Shown: one piece after another, positions 16,874 through 24,953 of the stretch | Position numbering within the stretch: position 1 is the stretch's first letter | Layout of the letters: each line of letters opens with the position of its first letter | NCBI GenBank assembly: GCA_004554165.1 | Contig: SFNQ01000017.1 | Coordinates: 4,518-68,517, forward strand | Direction: 5' to 3' | Length of the DNA stretch: 64,000 nt | Origin: Clostridiales bacterium | GTDB lineage: Bacteria > Bacillota > Clostridia > Christensenellales > CAG-138 | Translations under genes and position numbers: made by a program | The notes under the pieces: model-generated | Databases searched by the model: none | Told to the model about the DNA's origin: nothing | What the model saw: the letters and a program-made list of their open reading frames with translations, nothing else

Positions 16874-18328
16874 TCACCGGTGCGCAAAATACTGGACCTG
16901 CGCCTCGTAACTGGCGGAATACAGGTTCCGCATATAGGTGTAATTGCGCAGTTTTCCGCCCGCCTGCGCCAGCGCAACGCCCCGCTCCGGATCGTACAGG
17001 CCGTCCTCCGACGGGGATACGATCTGCATATGCCCGTGGCCCGTGGGGTTGGATTTGGCGGTGACGACGGGCTTTCCCTGGTTGGCCAGCGCCTGCGCCT
17101 GCTCCGCCGTCACCTCATACCAGCCATACCGGCTGCCGTAGGTGTTGAGCCACTCGCACATGCTGTTGGCGTTCATGCGTTTTGCGTTGCCCGTCTCCTC
17201 GCTCAGCGGTTCGCCGGTATCCCGGTCCGTGAGGTAGGGGACTTCCGCCCCCATGGCGCTGGTCACGTCCCAGCAGAAGATATTGCAGTAGGTGTCGCCG
17301 TAGCCCCGCTGGTTCGGCTGGTAGCGGGGATTGACCTCCACGTTGAACTGGTCGATCACGGCGCGGTACAACGAACTGCTCCGATTGGACGTGTCCGATG
17401 TCAGCGCCGGCGTTACGCGGGCTCCCGGCCGGGCGCTGCTGCCCACGCCCAGGGAATCGGCCGCAAGGCCCGAAAGGGCGTAGCTTCCCGCCGCCGCCAG
17501 GCTGCTGCCCGTGCCGCCGAACAGATAGTTCAGGATGGCGGCGTTTGCGGTGCCGCCGTTTGCCGTTGCTGTGCCGCCGGTACTGAGATAGCGTCCAAGA
17601 GCGCTGCCCGTGCTGTTCAGACTGCCGCCCGTGCTGCCGCCGAGGCTGTCGGCCAGCGCGTTCATTGCCAGCATCATCACCAGCATCATCATCATGCTGC
17701 TCTCGCCGCTCTCGCCGCTGCTGCCGCCGGACATCATGCCCGCCAGGAACAGCGGCAGCATGCTCATAATGCTGTCGCGGATGGCCGCAGCCGAGGCGGC
17801 CTGCTGTGCCATCAGCCCGGCCAGCAGCTGCTCCGTCTCAATCTCGTCCTCGCTGGAAATGTCAATCCCTTCCAGCTCGGCATCCGCTATGGCGCCGCCT
17901 GCCTCTCCCGCCGCGGAACCCGTCCCGCCGGCCTCCGTCGCTGCATCCGTCGGAGCCGCGCCGCCCGCATCCGTGGTCGTGCCCGCCGCAGGATCTGCCG
18001 CGCCGGTTTCCGCTGCCGCTTCCACCGAACCCGCATCGCCCGTTTCCGCCGCGTCGTCTGCCGCCGTCCCATCCGCCAGCCCTGCCGCAACCATGGCGGC
18101 CGCTGCGGCTGCCTCTCTCTCGGCTGCGTAGGCGAGACCCGCTTCCAGCGCCGCGTCGCTGCTTTCGGCCCGCTCGCCGGACGGGGAAACCGGCCCGGAC
18201 TCCTCCTGCAGCGCCTCCGCGAGTATGCCGGCAAAGGCCCCGGGGCTGCCGGCGGCGGTTGACAGGGTATTCCGTTGCTGGTAGGCGTTCAGCGCGCCCA
18301 GCGCCGTACGAATCTGTTCTGCGTTCAA
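16874..18328 (-). CDS. Ala-rich protein with C-terminal cysteine peptidase/amidase-like domain
   Basis: A 484-residue protein of unassigned family. Residues 1-45 (ALGALNAYQQRNTLS, AFAGILAEALQEE) resemble the export-type N-terminus of CwlQ/FlgJ-like wall hydrolases. A long Ala/Glu/Thr/Gly-rich stretch follows (~45-180), then a Met-rich hydrophobic part (MMMMLVMMLAMNALA). The last ~150 residues contain NPRYQPNQRGYG, TYCNIFCWDVTSAMGAEVPY, WYEVTAEQAQALANQGKP and NPTGHGHMQIVSP, with Cys and His in the order of papain-like (NlpC/P60, CHAP) cell-wall hydrolases. No signal peptide is seen. It is the last gene of the cheC operon; start TTG (18326-18328) with GGGAGAGG upstream. I infer a rod-assembly wall hydrolase standing in for FlgJ, which is otherwise absent here. 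Confidence 0.6.
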   Translation of the reverse strand: MNAEQIRTALGALNAYQQRNTLSTAAGSPGAFAGILAEALQEESGPVSPSGERAESSDAALEAGLAYAAEREAAAAAAMVAAGLADGTAADDAAETGDAGSVEAAAETGAADPAAGTTTDAGGAAPTDAATEAGGTGSAAGEAGGAIADAELEGIDISSEDEIETEQLLAGLMAQQAASAAAIRDSIMSMLPLFLAGMMSGGSSGESGESSMMMMLVMMLAMNALADSLGGSTGGSLNSTGSALGRYLSTGGTATANGGTANAAILNYLFGGTGSSLAAAGSYALSGLAADSLGVGSSARPGARVTPALTSDTSNRSSSLYRAVIDQFNVEVNPRYQPNQRGYGDTYCNIFCWDVTSAMGAEVPYLTDRDTGEPLSEETGNAKRMNANSMCEWLNTYGSRYGWYEVTAEQAQALANQGKPVVTAKSNPTGHGHMQIVSPSEDGLYDPERGVALAQAGGKLRNYTYMRNLYSASYEAQVQYFAHR

Positions 18329-18357
18329 ATTTCGTACCTCTCCCGTAAAAGCTCTTC

Positions 18358-18732
18358 TTATGCGCCGCTCCGGCTCTGCGCCACCGACCGGACCATCCGC
18401 AGGAGCGTGGCTTCCACCATGGGCTTGACGAGGAAACCCTTGGCGCCCTTTTTCACGCTCTCCCGAACGAATGCCTCCTGCCCCATGGCGGAGGACATGA
18501 TAACCCTTGCCTCGGGGTCGATCCGCATGATCTCCTCCAGCGCTTCGATGCCCGGCATGCCCGGCATGGTAATATCCATCAGCACAACGTCCGGGCGCGT
18601 CTCCTGATAGAGCGCGATCGCCTCATAGCCGTTGGCCGCCTCCGCGACGATGGAGATGTCGTCCTTTTCCAGCATATTGTGGTACAGCCTGCGCATAAAC
18701 AGCGCATCATCGACGATCATCACCCGTATCAC
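18358..18732 (-). CDS. CheY-like response regulator (copy 3)
   Basis: A 124-residue single-domain receiver, clearly distinct from the other two (MIVDDALFMRRLYHNMLE, VVLMDITMPGMPGIEALEEI, RVIMSSAMGQEAF, KGFLVKPMVEATL). Phosphoacceptor Asp, the acidic pair, Ser and Lys are present. The likely start is GTG (18730-18732) with AGGGAG upstream; a TTG at 18768 would give 12 extra residues overlapping cheD. It lies between cheD and the 484-aa gene in the cheC operon, so it may be the receiver most closely tied to CheC/CheD adaptation. Confidence 0.88.
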   Translation of the reverse strand: MIRVMIVDDALFMRRLYHNMLEKDDISIVAEAANGYEAIALYQETRPDVVLMDITMPGMPGIEALEEIMRIDPEARVIMSSAMGQEAFVRESVKKGAKGFLVKPMVEATLLRMVRSVAQSRSGA

Positions 18733-18764
18733 CGTAAGTGTTCTCCCTTTTCCGCCCCATTGTG

Positions 18765-19253
18765 TCAAATATCCTTCTCTCCCATGCCCACCGTCTTGAT
18801 GTGCAGCAGGCCGGTGGCCGGATCAAAGGTAATGGTTCTTCCGTGCGTGCCCAGCACATCCTGCGCGAGGATGGGGATGCCGAGCTTTTGCAGCATTTCC
18901 CTGCAAACCTGAACGTTCCGCTCTCCGACCTTCAGCAGATCGTTGTTCATGGTCGCGCTGCCGAACATATGCGCGCCGCCGGCAAGTTTTGCCGTCAGGC
19001 CCGCGCGCCGCGCGCCCGAGCGCTGCATCTTGTCCAGCAGCAGCAGGATGCCCGTATCCGCAAACTTGGCCTTGTTGACGTTTTCGCCCATGGCCGCCGT
19101 TGCCCGTGGCAGCATCACATGTACCATGCCGCAAATCTTGTTCGTTTTATCATAGAGCGTCACGCCGCAGCAGGAGCCCAGGCCCAGCGTAGCAATCCTG
19201 TCCGGCACTCTGACGACGTTCAAATCTCCGATTCCGATTACAACCGTACTCAT
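18765..19253 (-). CDS. cheD: Chemoreceptor glutamine deamidase CheD
   Basis: A 162-residue enzyme that deamidates receptor glutamines and stimulates CheC. Signatures are IATLGLGSCCGVTLYD (catalytic Cys), GMVHVMLP (catalytic His), KLAGGAHMF (Thr/Ser position replaced by Ala-His) and KVGERNVQVCREML. The normal Tyr of YADTGI is replaced in KFADTGI. Length is normal. It starts at ATG (19251-19253), 43 bases after cheC, as in other Firmicutes. Confidence 0.95.
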   Translation of the reverse strand: MSTVVIGIGDLNVVRVPDRIATLGLGSCCGVTLYDKTNKICGMVHVMLPRATAAMGENVNKAKFADTGILLLLDKMQRSGARRAGLTAKLAGGAHMFGSATMNNDLLKVGERNVQVCREMLQKLGIPILAQDVLGTHGRTITFDPATGLLHIKTVGMGEKDI

Positions 19254-19296
19254 GCTTCGCCGCTCACTTCCTTTGCCCGGTCCGCTTCACACCGCG

Positions 19297-19905
19297 TCAC
19301 AGTCCCAGTGCCGACATCAGCCGGCCATACGAATCCGATGTGGGAATGAGGAAATACCGGCCCTTGACGGTCGCGACCTCGTTGTGAAAATCCGTCTCCA
19401 TATTGAGCACAGACTCGCCCACCGAGCCGTACACCACCGCCGGAACGTTCATCAGCGCCATAATCATGTCCACGCTGAGCGCCGGGACCGACGGGGTGAT
19501 GGACATGCCCGTCATGCCGGAGATCGCGGAAAGGTACGCGCCGATCAGAATATTGCCGATCTCCTCGATGGGCCGGAGCGCTTCGCAGTAGGCGTTGAAA
19601 TCCGAGCGGTCGCAGCCGGCCTCCTCACCCGTCAGGAGCTTGAGCAGCTCAAACGCGGAATCCACGGTGAGCACCATCATGATAAAGCCGTCCATATCTC
19701 CGGAGAGCTGTACCAGCACGCCCACCACAAGCTCCTCGGGGCTGGAAAAGCCGTTGGTAATCTCGGAAAACGGTACCATGGCGCATTTCGGCAGCCCGAT
19801 GTCCACCTTGCTGTCCAGCATTGTGGACAGTGCGGAGGCCGCGTTGCCCGTACCGATATTTCCAATTTCACCCAGCGCATCCATTGTCAGTGCATCAATC
19901 GCCAT
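19297..19905 (-). CDS. cheC: CheY-P phosphatase CheC
   Basis: A 202-residue phosphatase with both active-site motifs: DALGEIGNIGTGNAASALS (Glu13, Asn16) and PIEEIGNILIGAYLSAIS (second E-x2-N). It removes phosphate from CheY and is activated by CheD. The start ATG (19903-19905) has GAGGGG upstream. First gene of a SigD-type unit with cheD, cheY copy 3 and the 484-aa gene. Together with FliY, and possibly the hemerythrin-CheX protein, it is one of up to three CheC-fold proteins in the window. Confidence 0.95.
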   Translation of the reverse strand: MAIDALTMDALGEIGNIGTGNAASALSTMLDSKVDIGLPKCAMVPFSEITNGFSSPEELVVGVLVQLSGDMDGFIMMVLTVDSAFELLKLLTGEEAGCDRSDFNAYCEALRPIEEIGNILIGAYLSAISGMTGMSITPSVPALSVDMIMALMNVPAVVYGSVGESVLNMETDFHNEVATVKGRYFLIPTSDSYGRLMSALGL

Positions 19906-19974
19906 AGGATTCCCCTCTTTTCCCGCAGTCTGTTTTCGTCGCAGTAATTGGTCTGTTACTGCCTATCGTAATTT

Positions 19975-20001
19975 ATATCGGGATTTTTTGTCAAAAGATT
20001 A
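19975..20001 (-). promoter_or_regulatory. SigD-like promoter of the cheC operon (overlaps the divergent promoter)
   Basis: Minus strand: TAAT (19998-20001), 15-base spacer, CCCGATAT (19975-19982). The -35 half shares the palindromic ATTAAT (19998-20003) with the plus-strand promoter at 20000-20026. Confidence 0.65.
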
Positions 20002-20026
20002 ATCATCCGCGCGAAAAGAACGATTA
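20000..20026 (+). promoter_or_regulatory. SigD-like promoter of the fliK-like/flhX unit
   Basis: TAAT (20000-20003), 15-base spacer, AACGATTA (20019-20026). The last two bases depart from GATAT, as in the MCP promoter. It lies ~80 bases upstream of the start codon and overlaps the divergent cheC promoter. Confidence 0.45.
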
Positions 20027-20107
20027 TATTTAGAGATATCACGCTGCAAATGTCGCGCAAATTGCGCGCTTGCGTCCCCTCTCCCGCGCAGCATAAAGGA
20101 GTATCGC

Positions 20108-21739
20108 ATGAACGTGCAATCCGTCGCCCCCGTCTCTCCGCAGTTCACCCTCCCCGAGGGGCAGCGGGCGCTTTCCGGCCTGTCGGAGGGCGATCTCGTC
20201 CGCGCGCAGGTCGTGGACGCAGCGGATGGAAGAGTTACCCTGCGCCTGCCGGGCGGTGAAACGCTGACCGCCAGCCAGCGCTCCTCCGTGCCGCTGGAAT
20301 CGGGCGACCAGGTGCTTCTGCAGGTCGGCGCGCAGAGCGGAGAGGGCGCGGCCCCGCTGGAGCTTGTCAGCGTCAACGGCCAGCCCCTCAAGGCCGGCGT
20401 TCCGCTTTCCGAGTTCTCTCTGCTCCGGATTCAGGTCCCCCCCACCCGTGAAAACCTGGCCATTGCCCAGGCACTCACGGAGATTGGCGCGGACATCCGG
20501 CCGGAAACCTTCTCCCGCATGCAGGAACTGACGGCGCGCTTCCCGCAGCTTCCCGCAGAGCAGGCCCTGCTGTTCGCCGCCTCCGACCTGCCGTTGAATG
20601 CGCAGACCGTGGAAGCCTTCCGGCAGTGGCTGTCAAACCCCGCGCAGGTTCCGGAGTTGTCCGCGCTGGCGTCGCAGCTTCCGGCGGAGAGCCCCGCAGA
20701 AGCCGCCGTACTGGCGCAGGCCGCGCAGGCCATGAACGACGTGTCCGCCGCCCTTGCGCAGCCCGCTGCGCCTGTGGGCGGCAATTCCGCGGCGCAGAAC
20801 CCCGCCGCGCTGCCCCAGGGGCTTTCTCCGGCGCTTTCCTCCCTGCTTGAGCAGAGCGGCGTCTGGACCGACCTTGCCAACAGCCTGCCGCAGATGCAGC
20901 CCGGCGAGGCCCGGGGCCGTATTCTTCAGCTTCTGACCGATCTGCCGCCCGAAGCCACGGCGGCGGAGCGGAGCACGCTCCTTCAGGCGCTCCAGCGCCT
21001 TGCCTCCGGCGGCAGGGCGGCGCCGGAACAGCCGCTGACCCAAACTTTGCAGGCCGCCCCTCTCCCCGGCGCGACGCCGGATGCCGTCCCGCAGCCGCCG
21101 GCGGGCCCGCCTTCGCTTGCGCAAGCCTTTGCCGGCCTGTTTGCCGCGCTTCAGGCCCTGCCCACGGAGGAACCGGGCGCCGCGCTTCAGCAGGCGGCGG
21201 AGGGGCTGGCGCCGCGCATCCGCGCCTTTGTCGACTCGCTGGCCACGCATGCGTCCCAGACCAGCCAGCAGACCCGCGCCGCAGTTTCTCTCGGCCAGAC
21301 GCTGACCACGCAGATTCAGATGGGCAGCGAGCTGGGCAATCTCATCTGCATGCAGCTTCCGCTGGAGCTGCGCGACGGGCGGCAGCAGGAGGCCGCGCTG
21401 TACGTGCTCAAACGCGGCGGGCGGGGCAGCAGGGTGGACGGTTCCAACGTGACCGTAGCGGTCTGCCTGGATACGCAGAATCTCGGCATGGTGGACTCGC
21501 TCATTCAGGTGGAGCGCAACGAGCTGTCGCTGCAATTCCGGGTGGACAGCGAGCCGGTGCGCCAGTTTTTTCAGAACAATTTGCCCCGTGCAGCGGCCCT
21601 CTGCCTTCCGCCGCAGTACCGCTTCTGCGGCGCCAGCGTGCGGCTGCGCGAGGCGCCCATGACCCCTGCAAACGCGGGAAAGACCCTGCTCTCCGCCTTT
21701 GGCCGCAAAGCACGGCCCGGCGTTGACATCAGTATTTGA
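20108..21739 (+). CDS. FliK-like (Flg_hook domain) protein paired with FlhX
   Basis: A 543-residue protein with a short N-terminal beta domain (SEGDLVRAQVVDAADGRVTL, GGETLTASQRSSVPLESGDQ), a long Ala/Pro/Gln-rich middle (~150-385) and a C-terminal domain (~390-520) resembling the FliK/Flg_hook fold (LICMQLPLELRDGRQQEAAL, VCLDTQNLGMVDSLIQVE, SLQFRVDSEPVRQFFQNNL). It corresponds to the Bacillus ylqG position, directly before ylqH/flhX. A second, normal FliK is encoded at 31006-32244, so this is probably not the main hook ruler. The start ATG follows AAAGGAG. Its function is not established. Confidence 0.7.
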   Translation: MNVQSVAPVSPQFTLPEGQRALSGLSEGDLVRAQVVDAADGRVTLRLPGGETLTASQRSSVPLESGDQVLLQVGAQSGEGAAPLELVSVNGQPLKAGVPLSEFSLLRIQVPPTRENLAIAQALTEIGADIRPETFSRMQELTARFPQLPAEQALLFAASDLPLNAQTVEAFRQWLSNPAQVPELSALASQLPAESPAEAAVLAQAAQAMNDVSAALAQPAAPVGGNSAAQNPAALPQGLSPALSSLLEQSGVWTDLANSLPQMQPGEARGRILQLLTDLPPEATAAERSTLLQALQRLASGGRAAPEQPLTQTLQAAPLPGATPDAVPQPPAGPPSLAQAFAGLFAALQALPTEEPGAALQQAAEGLAPRIRAFVDSLATHASQTSQQTRAAVSLGQTLTTQIQMGSELGNLICMQLPLELRDGRQQEAALYVLKRGGRGSRVDGSNVTVAVCLDTQNLGMVDSLIQVERNELSLQFRVDSEPVRQFFQNNLPRAAALCLPPQYRFCGASVRLREAPMTPANAGKTLLSAFGRKARPGVDISI

Positions 21740-21754
21740 CTTTCGGGAGGCCCC

Positions 21755-22048
21755 ATGGAAGAGAAAAAGCCGGAGCGCCATGCCGCAGCGCTGAAATACA
21801 ATCCCGACACCGATGCTGCGCCGATTCTGGCGGCGACCGGCCGCGGTCAGGTTGCGGAAAACATTCTCCGCGTGGCCGGGGAGCACAATGTGCCCATTGT
21901 GGAGGATCGTTCCACTGCGGAGCTGCTTACCAGGTTTTCCGTTGGCGACGAGATTCCCCCTGTGCTGTACGAAGCGGTGGCACAGGTCCTGCTCTTCGTT
22001 TCGGAAATGGATGCCAAGGCCGGCGAAAAGTTTCGGCGTCTGCGCTGA
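21755..22048 (+). CDS. flhX: FlhX: FlhB C-terminal-like substrate-switch protein
   Basis: A 97-residue soluble protein matching only the cytoplasmic C-terminal domain of FlhB (ALKYNPDTDAAPILAATGRG, VPIVEDRSTAELLTRFSVGD, IPPVLYEAVAQVLLFV). The NPTH autocleavage site is absent; the protein begins just after where it would be. In other species FlhX can replace the cleaved FlhB-CC in the export gate. The full FlhB is at 58951-60027. The start ATG (21755) has GGGAGG upstream, 15 bases after the FliK-like gene. Confidence 0.88.
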   Translation: MEEKKPERHAAALKYNPDTDAAPILAATGRGQVAENILRVAGEHNVPIVEDRSTAELLTRFSVGDEIPPVLYEAVAQVLLFVSEMDAKAGEKFRRLR

Positions 22049-22273
22049 GCGGGCCTGTATCCGGGCGGAACCGGCCCCTGGCCGCGCGTTGCGGTTTGGG
22101 AGTCAGTAGGGATTCTCGCGTGCCGGCTTTCCTGTGGCTGCGCTGCTGCGGCTTTTGGCGGACATGCGGCTTGCAAAAAAGCCCGAGCCTGCGGCGGCGC
22201 CGGGCGGATTCGCCGCTCCCTCTGCACCCGTTTGCGGCGGACATCCGGCAGGATTCGTTTTCATTCATCTCTA

Positions 22274-22324
22274 GGTGAAAAGGGGGCGCCGCTCCGCCAG
22301 CCCGGCGGGGCAGCGCCCCCTTGT
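22274..22324 (-). terminator. Terminator of the fliF-cheB operon
   Basis: A GC-rich stem of ~18 bp (22280-22297 with 22304-22322) is followed on the minus strand by TTTT. It ends the long fliF operon and may also stop transcription from flhX. No gene is seen in 22049-22273. Confidence 0.75.
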
Positions 22325-22346
22325 TGTGAATCCTGCGTCTGTTCTC

Positions 22347-23432
22347 TTATCCGATGCCCGGACGCCGAATCTGGTTCAGCAGAACGCTGGGGATCATGTC
22401 CAGCGAGGCCTGCCGCGTCACCGCGCCCAGCTTCATGGCCTCCATCGGCATGCCGTATACCACGCAGGACTGCTGGTCCTGTCCGATGGTGAAGGCGCCC
22501 TTTTCCTTCATTTTGAGCAGGCCCTTTGCGCCGTCCGCACCCATGCCAGTCAGCAGGATACCCACCGCCCGGGAGCCCATGGTCTCCGCCACGGACTGGA
22601 ACAGCACGTCCACCGAGGGACAGTGCCCGCTCACCTTGTCCTGCCCGCCTACCTTGAGCACGATGTCCACACCCCGCTTTACCACCCGCAGGTGCATATC
22701 GCCGGGCGCCACGTAGGCGCAGCCGGGCTTGACCACGACACCATCCTTGGCCTCGCTGACGTTCAGCTTGCATTCGCGGTCCAGCCGCTCCGCGTACATC
22801 CGCGTAAAGACCGGCGGCATGTGCTGCGTAATGACCATGCCCGGCAAGCCCGCAGGCAGGGCCTTGAGAATCTGGCTTGTGGCCTCCGTACCGCCCGTGG
22901 ACGCGCCAATGGCAATGAGCAGGCCCGTATCCCAGTTCGCCTTGAGCGACTGTGTGACGCTGGCCGCAGGCGCGCCGAGCGTGGACGGCGCCGCTGCACG
23001 GGCCGGATCCGAGGGCATGGTAATTTTGGGCTGCGGCGCCAGCTTTGCCACCGAGGCAACCTTGATCTTTGCGGCCAGCTCCTGGACAAAGCCCGGCATG
23101 CTGCCCTGATCCGGCTTTGCGATAAAGTCCACCGCGCCTGCGCGCAGCGCCTCAAACACGATGCCGTCCACCGCGCTGACAACGATCACCGGCAGCGGAT
23201 GCTGCGGCATAAGGATCTTCAAAAACTCAATGCCGCTCATCCCGGGCATTTCCACGTCAAGCGTCATGACGTCGGGTTGCAGCTCAAGAATCTTGTCGCG
23301 GGCGTTGTATGTGTTGAAGGCCGTTCCCACAACCTCGATCTGCGGATCCTTCTCAAGGCCCTTGCAGATCGCCGTGCGGAACATGATGGAATCGTCTACG
23401 ACCAGAACCCGTATTTTCCTACCTGCGCTCAT
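22347..23432 (-). CDS. cheB: Chemoreceptor methylesterase CheB
   Basis: A 361-residue response regulator with an N-terminal receiver (RVLVVDDSIMFRT, VMTLDVEMPGMSGIEFL) and a C-terminal methylesterase with Ser in AIGASTGGTEA, His in VITQHMPP and Asp in LTGMGADGAKGL. It demethylates or deamidates the MCP and counteracts CheR. The start ATG has GGGAGGGG upstream. It is the last gene of the fliF operon, 55 bases after fliY, far from cheR and cheA. Confidence 0.96.
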   Translation of the reverse strand: MSAGRKIRVLVVDDSIMFRTAICKGLEKDPQIEVVGTAFNTYNARDKILELQPDVMTLDVEMPGMSGIEFLKILMPQHPLPVIVVSAVDGIVFEALRAGAVDFIAKPDQGSMPGFVQELAAKIKVASVAKLAPQPKITMPSDPARAAAPSTLGAPAASVTQSLKANWDTGLLIAIGASTGGTEATSQILKALPAGLPGMVITQHMPPVFTRMYAERLDRECKLNVSEAKDGVVVKPGCAYVAPGDMHLRVVKRGVDIVLKVGGQDKVSGHCPSVDVLFQSVAETMGSRAVGILLTGMGADGAKGLLKMKEKGAFTIGQDQQSCVVYGMPMEAMKLGAVTRQASLDMIPSVLLNQIRRPGIG

Positions 23433-23486
23433 TTTGCCCCTCCCTTGTCCAGCTCTCTTTCAAATCCTGTGCTTCATCGAAGCGAC

Positions 23487-24953
23487 TCAGTCCTTCCTGG
23501 CAATCTCGCTAAGCTCTGCGGCGTTCAGCTCGGTAATGCGCACGCCGTAGCTATCGTCGATCACCACGACCTCGCCCCTTGCTACCTGGATGCCATTGAC
23601 CATAACCTCCACCAGCTCGCCGGCCAGTTTATCCAGCACGACGACGGAGCCCACGTTCAGATCCAGCACCTGCTTGATGGTCTTGGTGCAGCGGCCCAGC
23701 TCCACCGTGACCTCCATCGGAACGTCCAGCAGGCGCCAGAGATTCTGCGTATCGATCGCGCCTCCCTCGCCGCTTCCTGCGCCGAATACCGGGTACTCCA
23801 CCTTTTTCGCATCCACGCTGGCCGGGTCCCTGAGCATGCCGCCCGCGGGATAGGGCTGCGGCTGCGGCTGCGGCGCGCCCTGCGGCGGATACTGCGGATA
23901 CTGCGGATACTGCGGCGGATATTGCGGATAGGGCGCATAGGGGTACGGCGGGTAGGGGGCGTAGGGCTGCGATGCGCCCTGGGCCGGCTGGCCCGCCGGC
24001 TGCTGCATCTCGGGCGCAGGCTGCGGCGGCTGCGGCTGCGGCTGTGCAGGCGCGGGGTTCGGAGCGGGCGGCGGCGTTTGCACCGCTTCCGGTATATGGT
24101 CCGCACGCTGCTGCGCGTGGACGTTTACGCTTGCATCGGACTGGGCAGCGCCTGCGCCGGGGTCCTCCATGGGCTGCGGATTCAGCAGCTCGCCGGCAAT
24201 CTGCTGCGCAAAATCGATCGGCAAAATCTGCATGATCTCGCTGGAAAGTAGCCCCTCGATCTCCATGCGAAAAGAAATCTTGAGAATCTTTTCGTTTCCA
24301 TCCAGGCTTTCCGACAGCGGCTCCTCGGCGATGAGCACGCGCTTTGAGGCGGGCGTGGAAATGTTGATGGTTTTGTGCAGCATGGATGCCAGCGAAGTTG
24401 CGGAGGAACCGACCATCTGGTTCATGACCTCGCGGATCGCGCTCAGGCTGATCTCGTCCAGCACAACATTATCCGGATCAATGTTGCCGCTGCCGCCCAT
24501 CAGAAGATCGGTAATCAGCGCAACGTCATACTCCTTGAGCAGCAGCATGTTGTTGCCGCTGATGCCCTCGATGTACTGCACCTCGACCACGACCATGGGC
24601 AGCGGATGCTCCGCCGCAAGCGTCTCCCAGGTATGGATGGAAAGGCTGGGCGTTGTAATGGTCACCTGTTTGCCGAGCAGCGTATACATCGTTGTGGCGG
24701 CAGTGCCCATGCAGATGTTGCCCATTTCGCCCAGCGCATCCTGCTCGTCCCGCGTAAAATAGGAATCCAGGCTGAAATCCTCCGCAGAAGTGGCCGATGC
24801 GGCCGCGTCTCCCTGCTCCGCAGAGCGCAGCATTTCCTCAATCTGCTCCTGGGACATAACGGCATTGTCGCTCGGCGGCGCGGCGTCCACCTGCCCCGCG
24901 TTGCGCAGCATTTCTTCGATTTGCTCCTGGGACATAATGCTATTGTCGCTCAA
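23487..24953 (-). CDS. fliY: Flagellar switch phosphatase FliY (CheC-FliN fusion) with doubled CheY-binding peptide
   Basis: A 488-residue C-ring protein. The N-terminus carries two near-identical copies of SDNSIMSQEQIEEMLRNA (residues 2-19 and 28-45), the CheY-P binding peptide type. Two CheC active sites follow, EMGNICMGTAATT and IREVMNQMVGSSATS, so it should dephosphorylate CheY at the switch. Residues ~265-400 are a Pro/Gln/Tyr-rich linker with PQYPQYPQYPP-type repeats. The C-terminal ~80 residues are the FliN/SpoA domain (VPMEVTVELGRCTKTIKQVL, GVRITEL). The start is TTG (24951-24953) with AGGAGAACA upstream; it overlaps fliM by 14 bases. Longer than Bacillus FliY (~378) because of the linker and duplication. 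Confidence 0.95.
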   Translation of the reverse strand: MSDNSIMSQEQIEEMLRNAGQVDAAPPSDNAVMSQEQIEEMLRSAEQGDAAASATSAEDFSLDSYFTRDEQDALGEMGNICMGTAATTMYTLLGKQVTITTPSLSIHTWETLAAEHPLPMVVVEVQYIEGISGNNMLLLKEYDVALITDLLMGGSGNIDPDNVVLDEISLSAIREVMNQMVGSSATSLASMLHKTINISTPASKRVLIAEEPLSESLDGNEKILKISFRMEIEGLLSSEIMQILPIDFAQQIAGELLNPQPMEDPGAGAAQSDASVNVHAQQRADHIPEAVQTPPPAPNPAPAQPQPQPPQPAPEMQQPAGQPAQGASQPYAPYPPYPYAPYPQYPPQYPQYPQYPPQGAPQPQPQPYPAGGMLRDPASVDAKKVEYPVFGAGSGEGGAIDTQNLWRLLDVPMEVTVELGRCTKTIKQVLDLNVGSVVVLDKLAGELVEVMVNGIQVARGEVVVIDDSYGVRITELNAAELSEIARKD

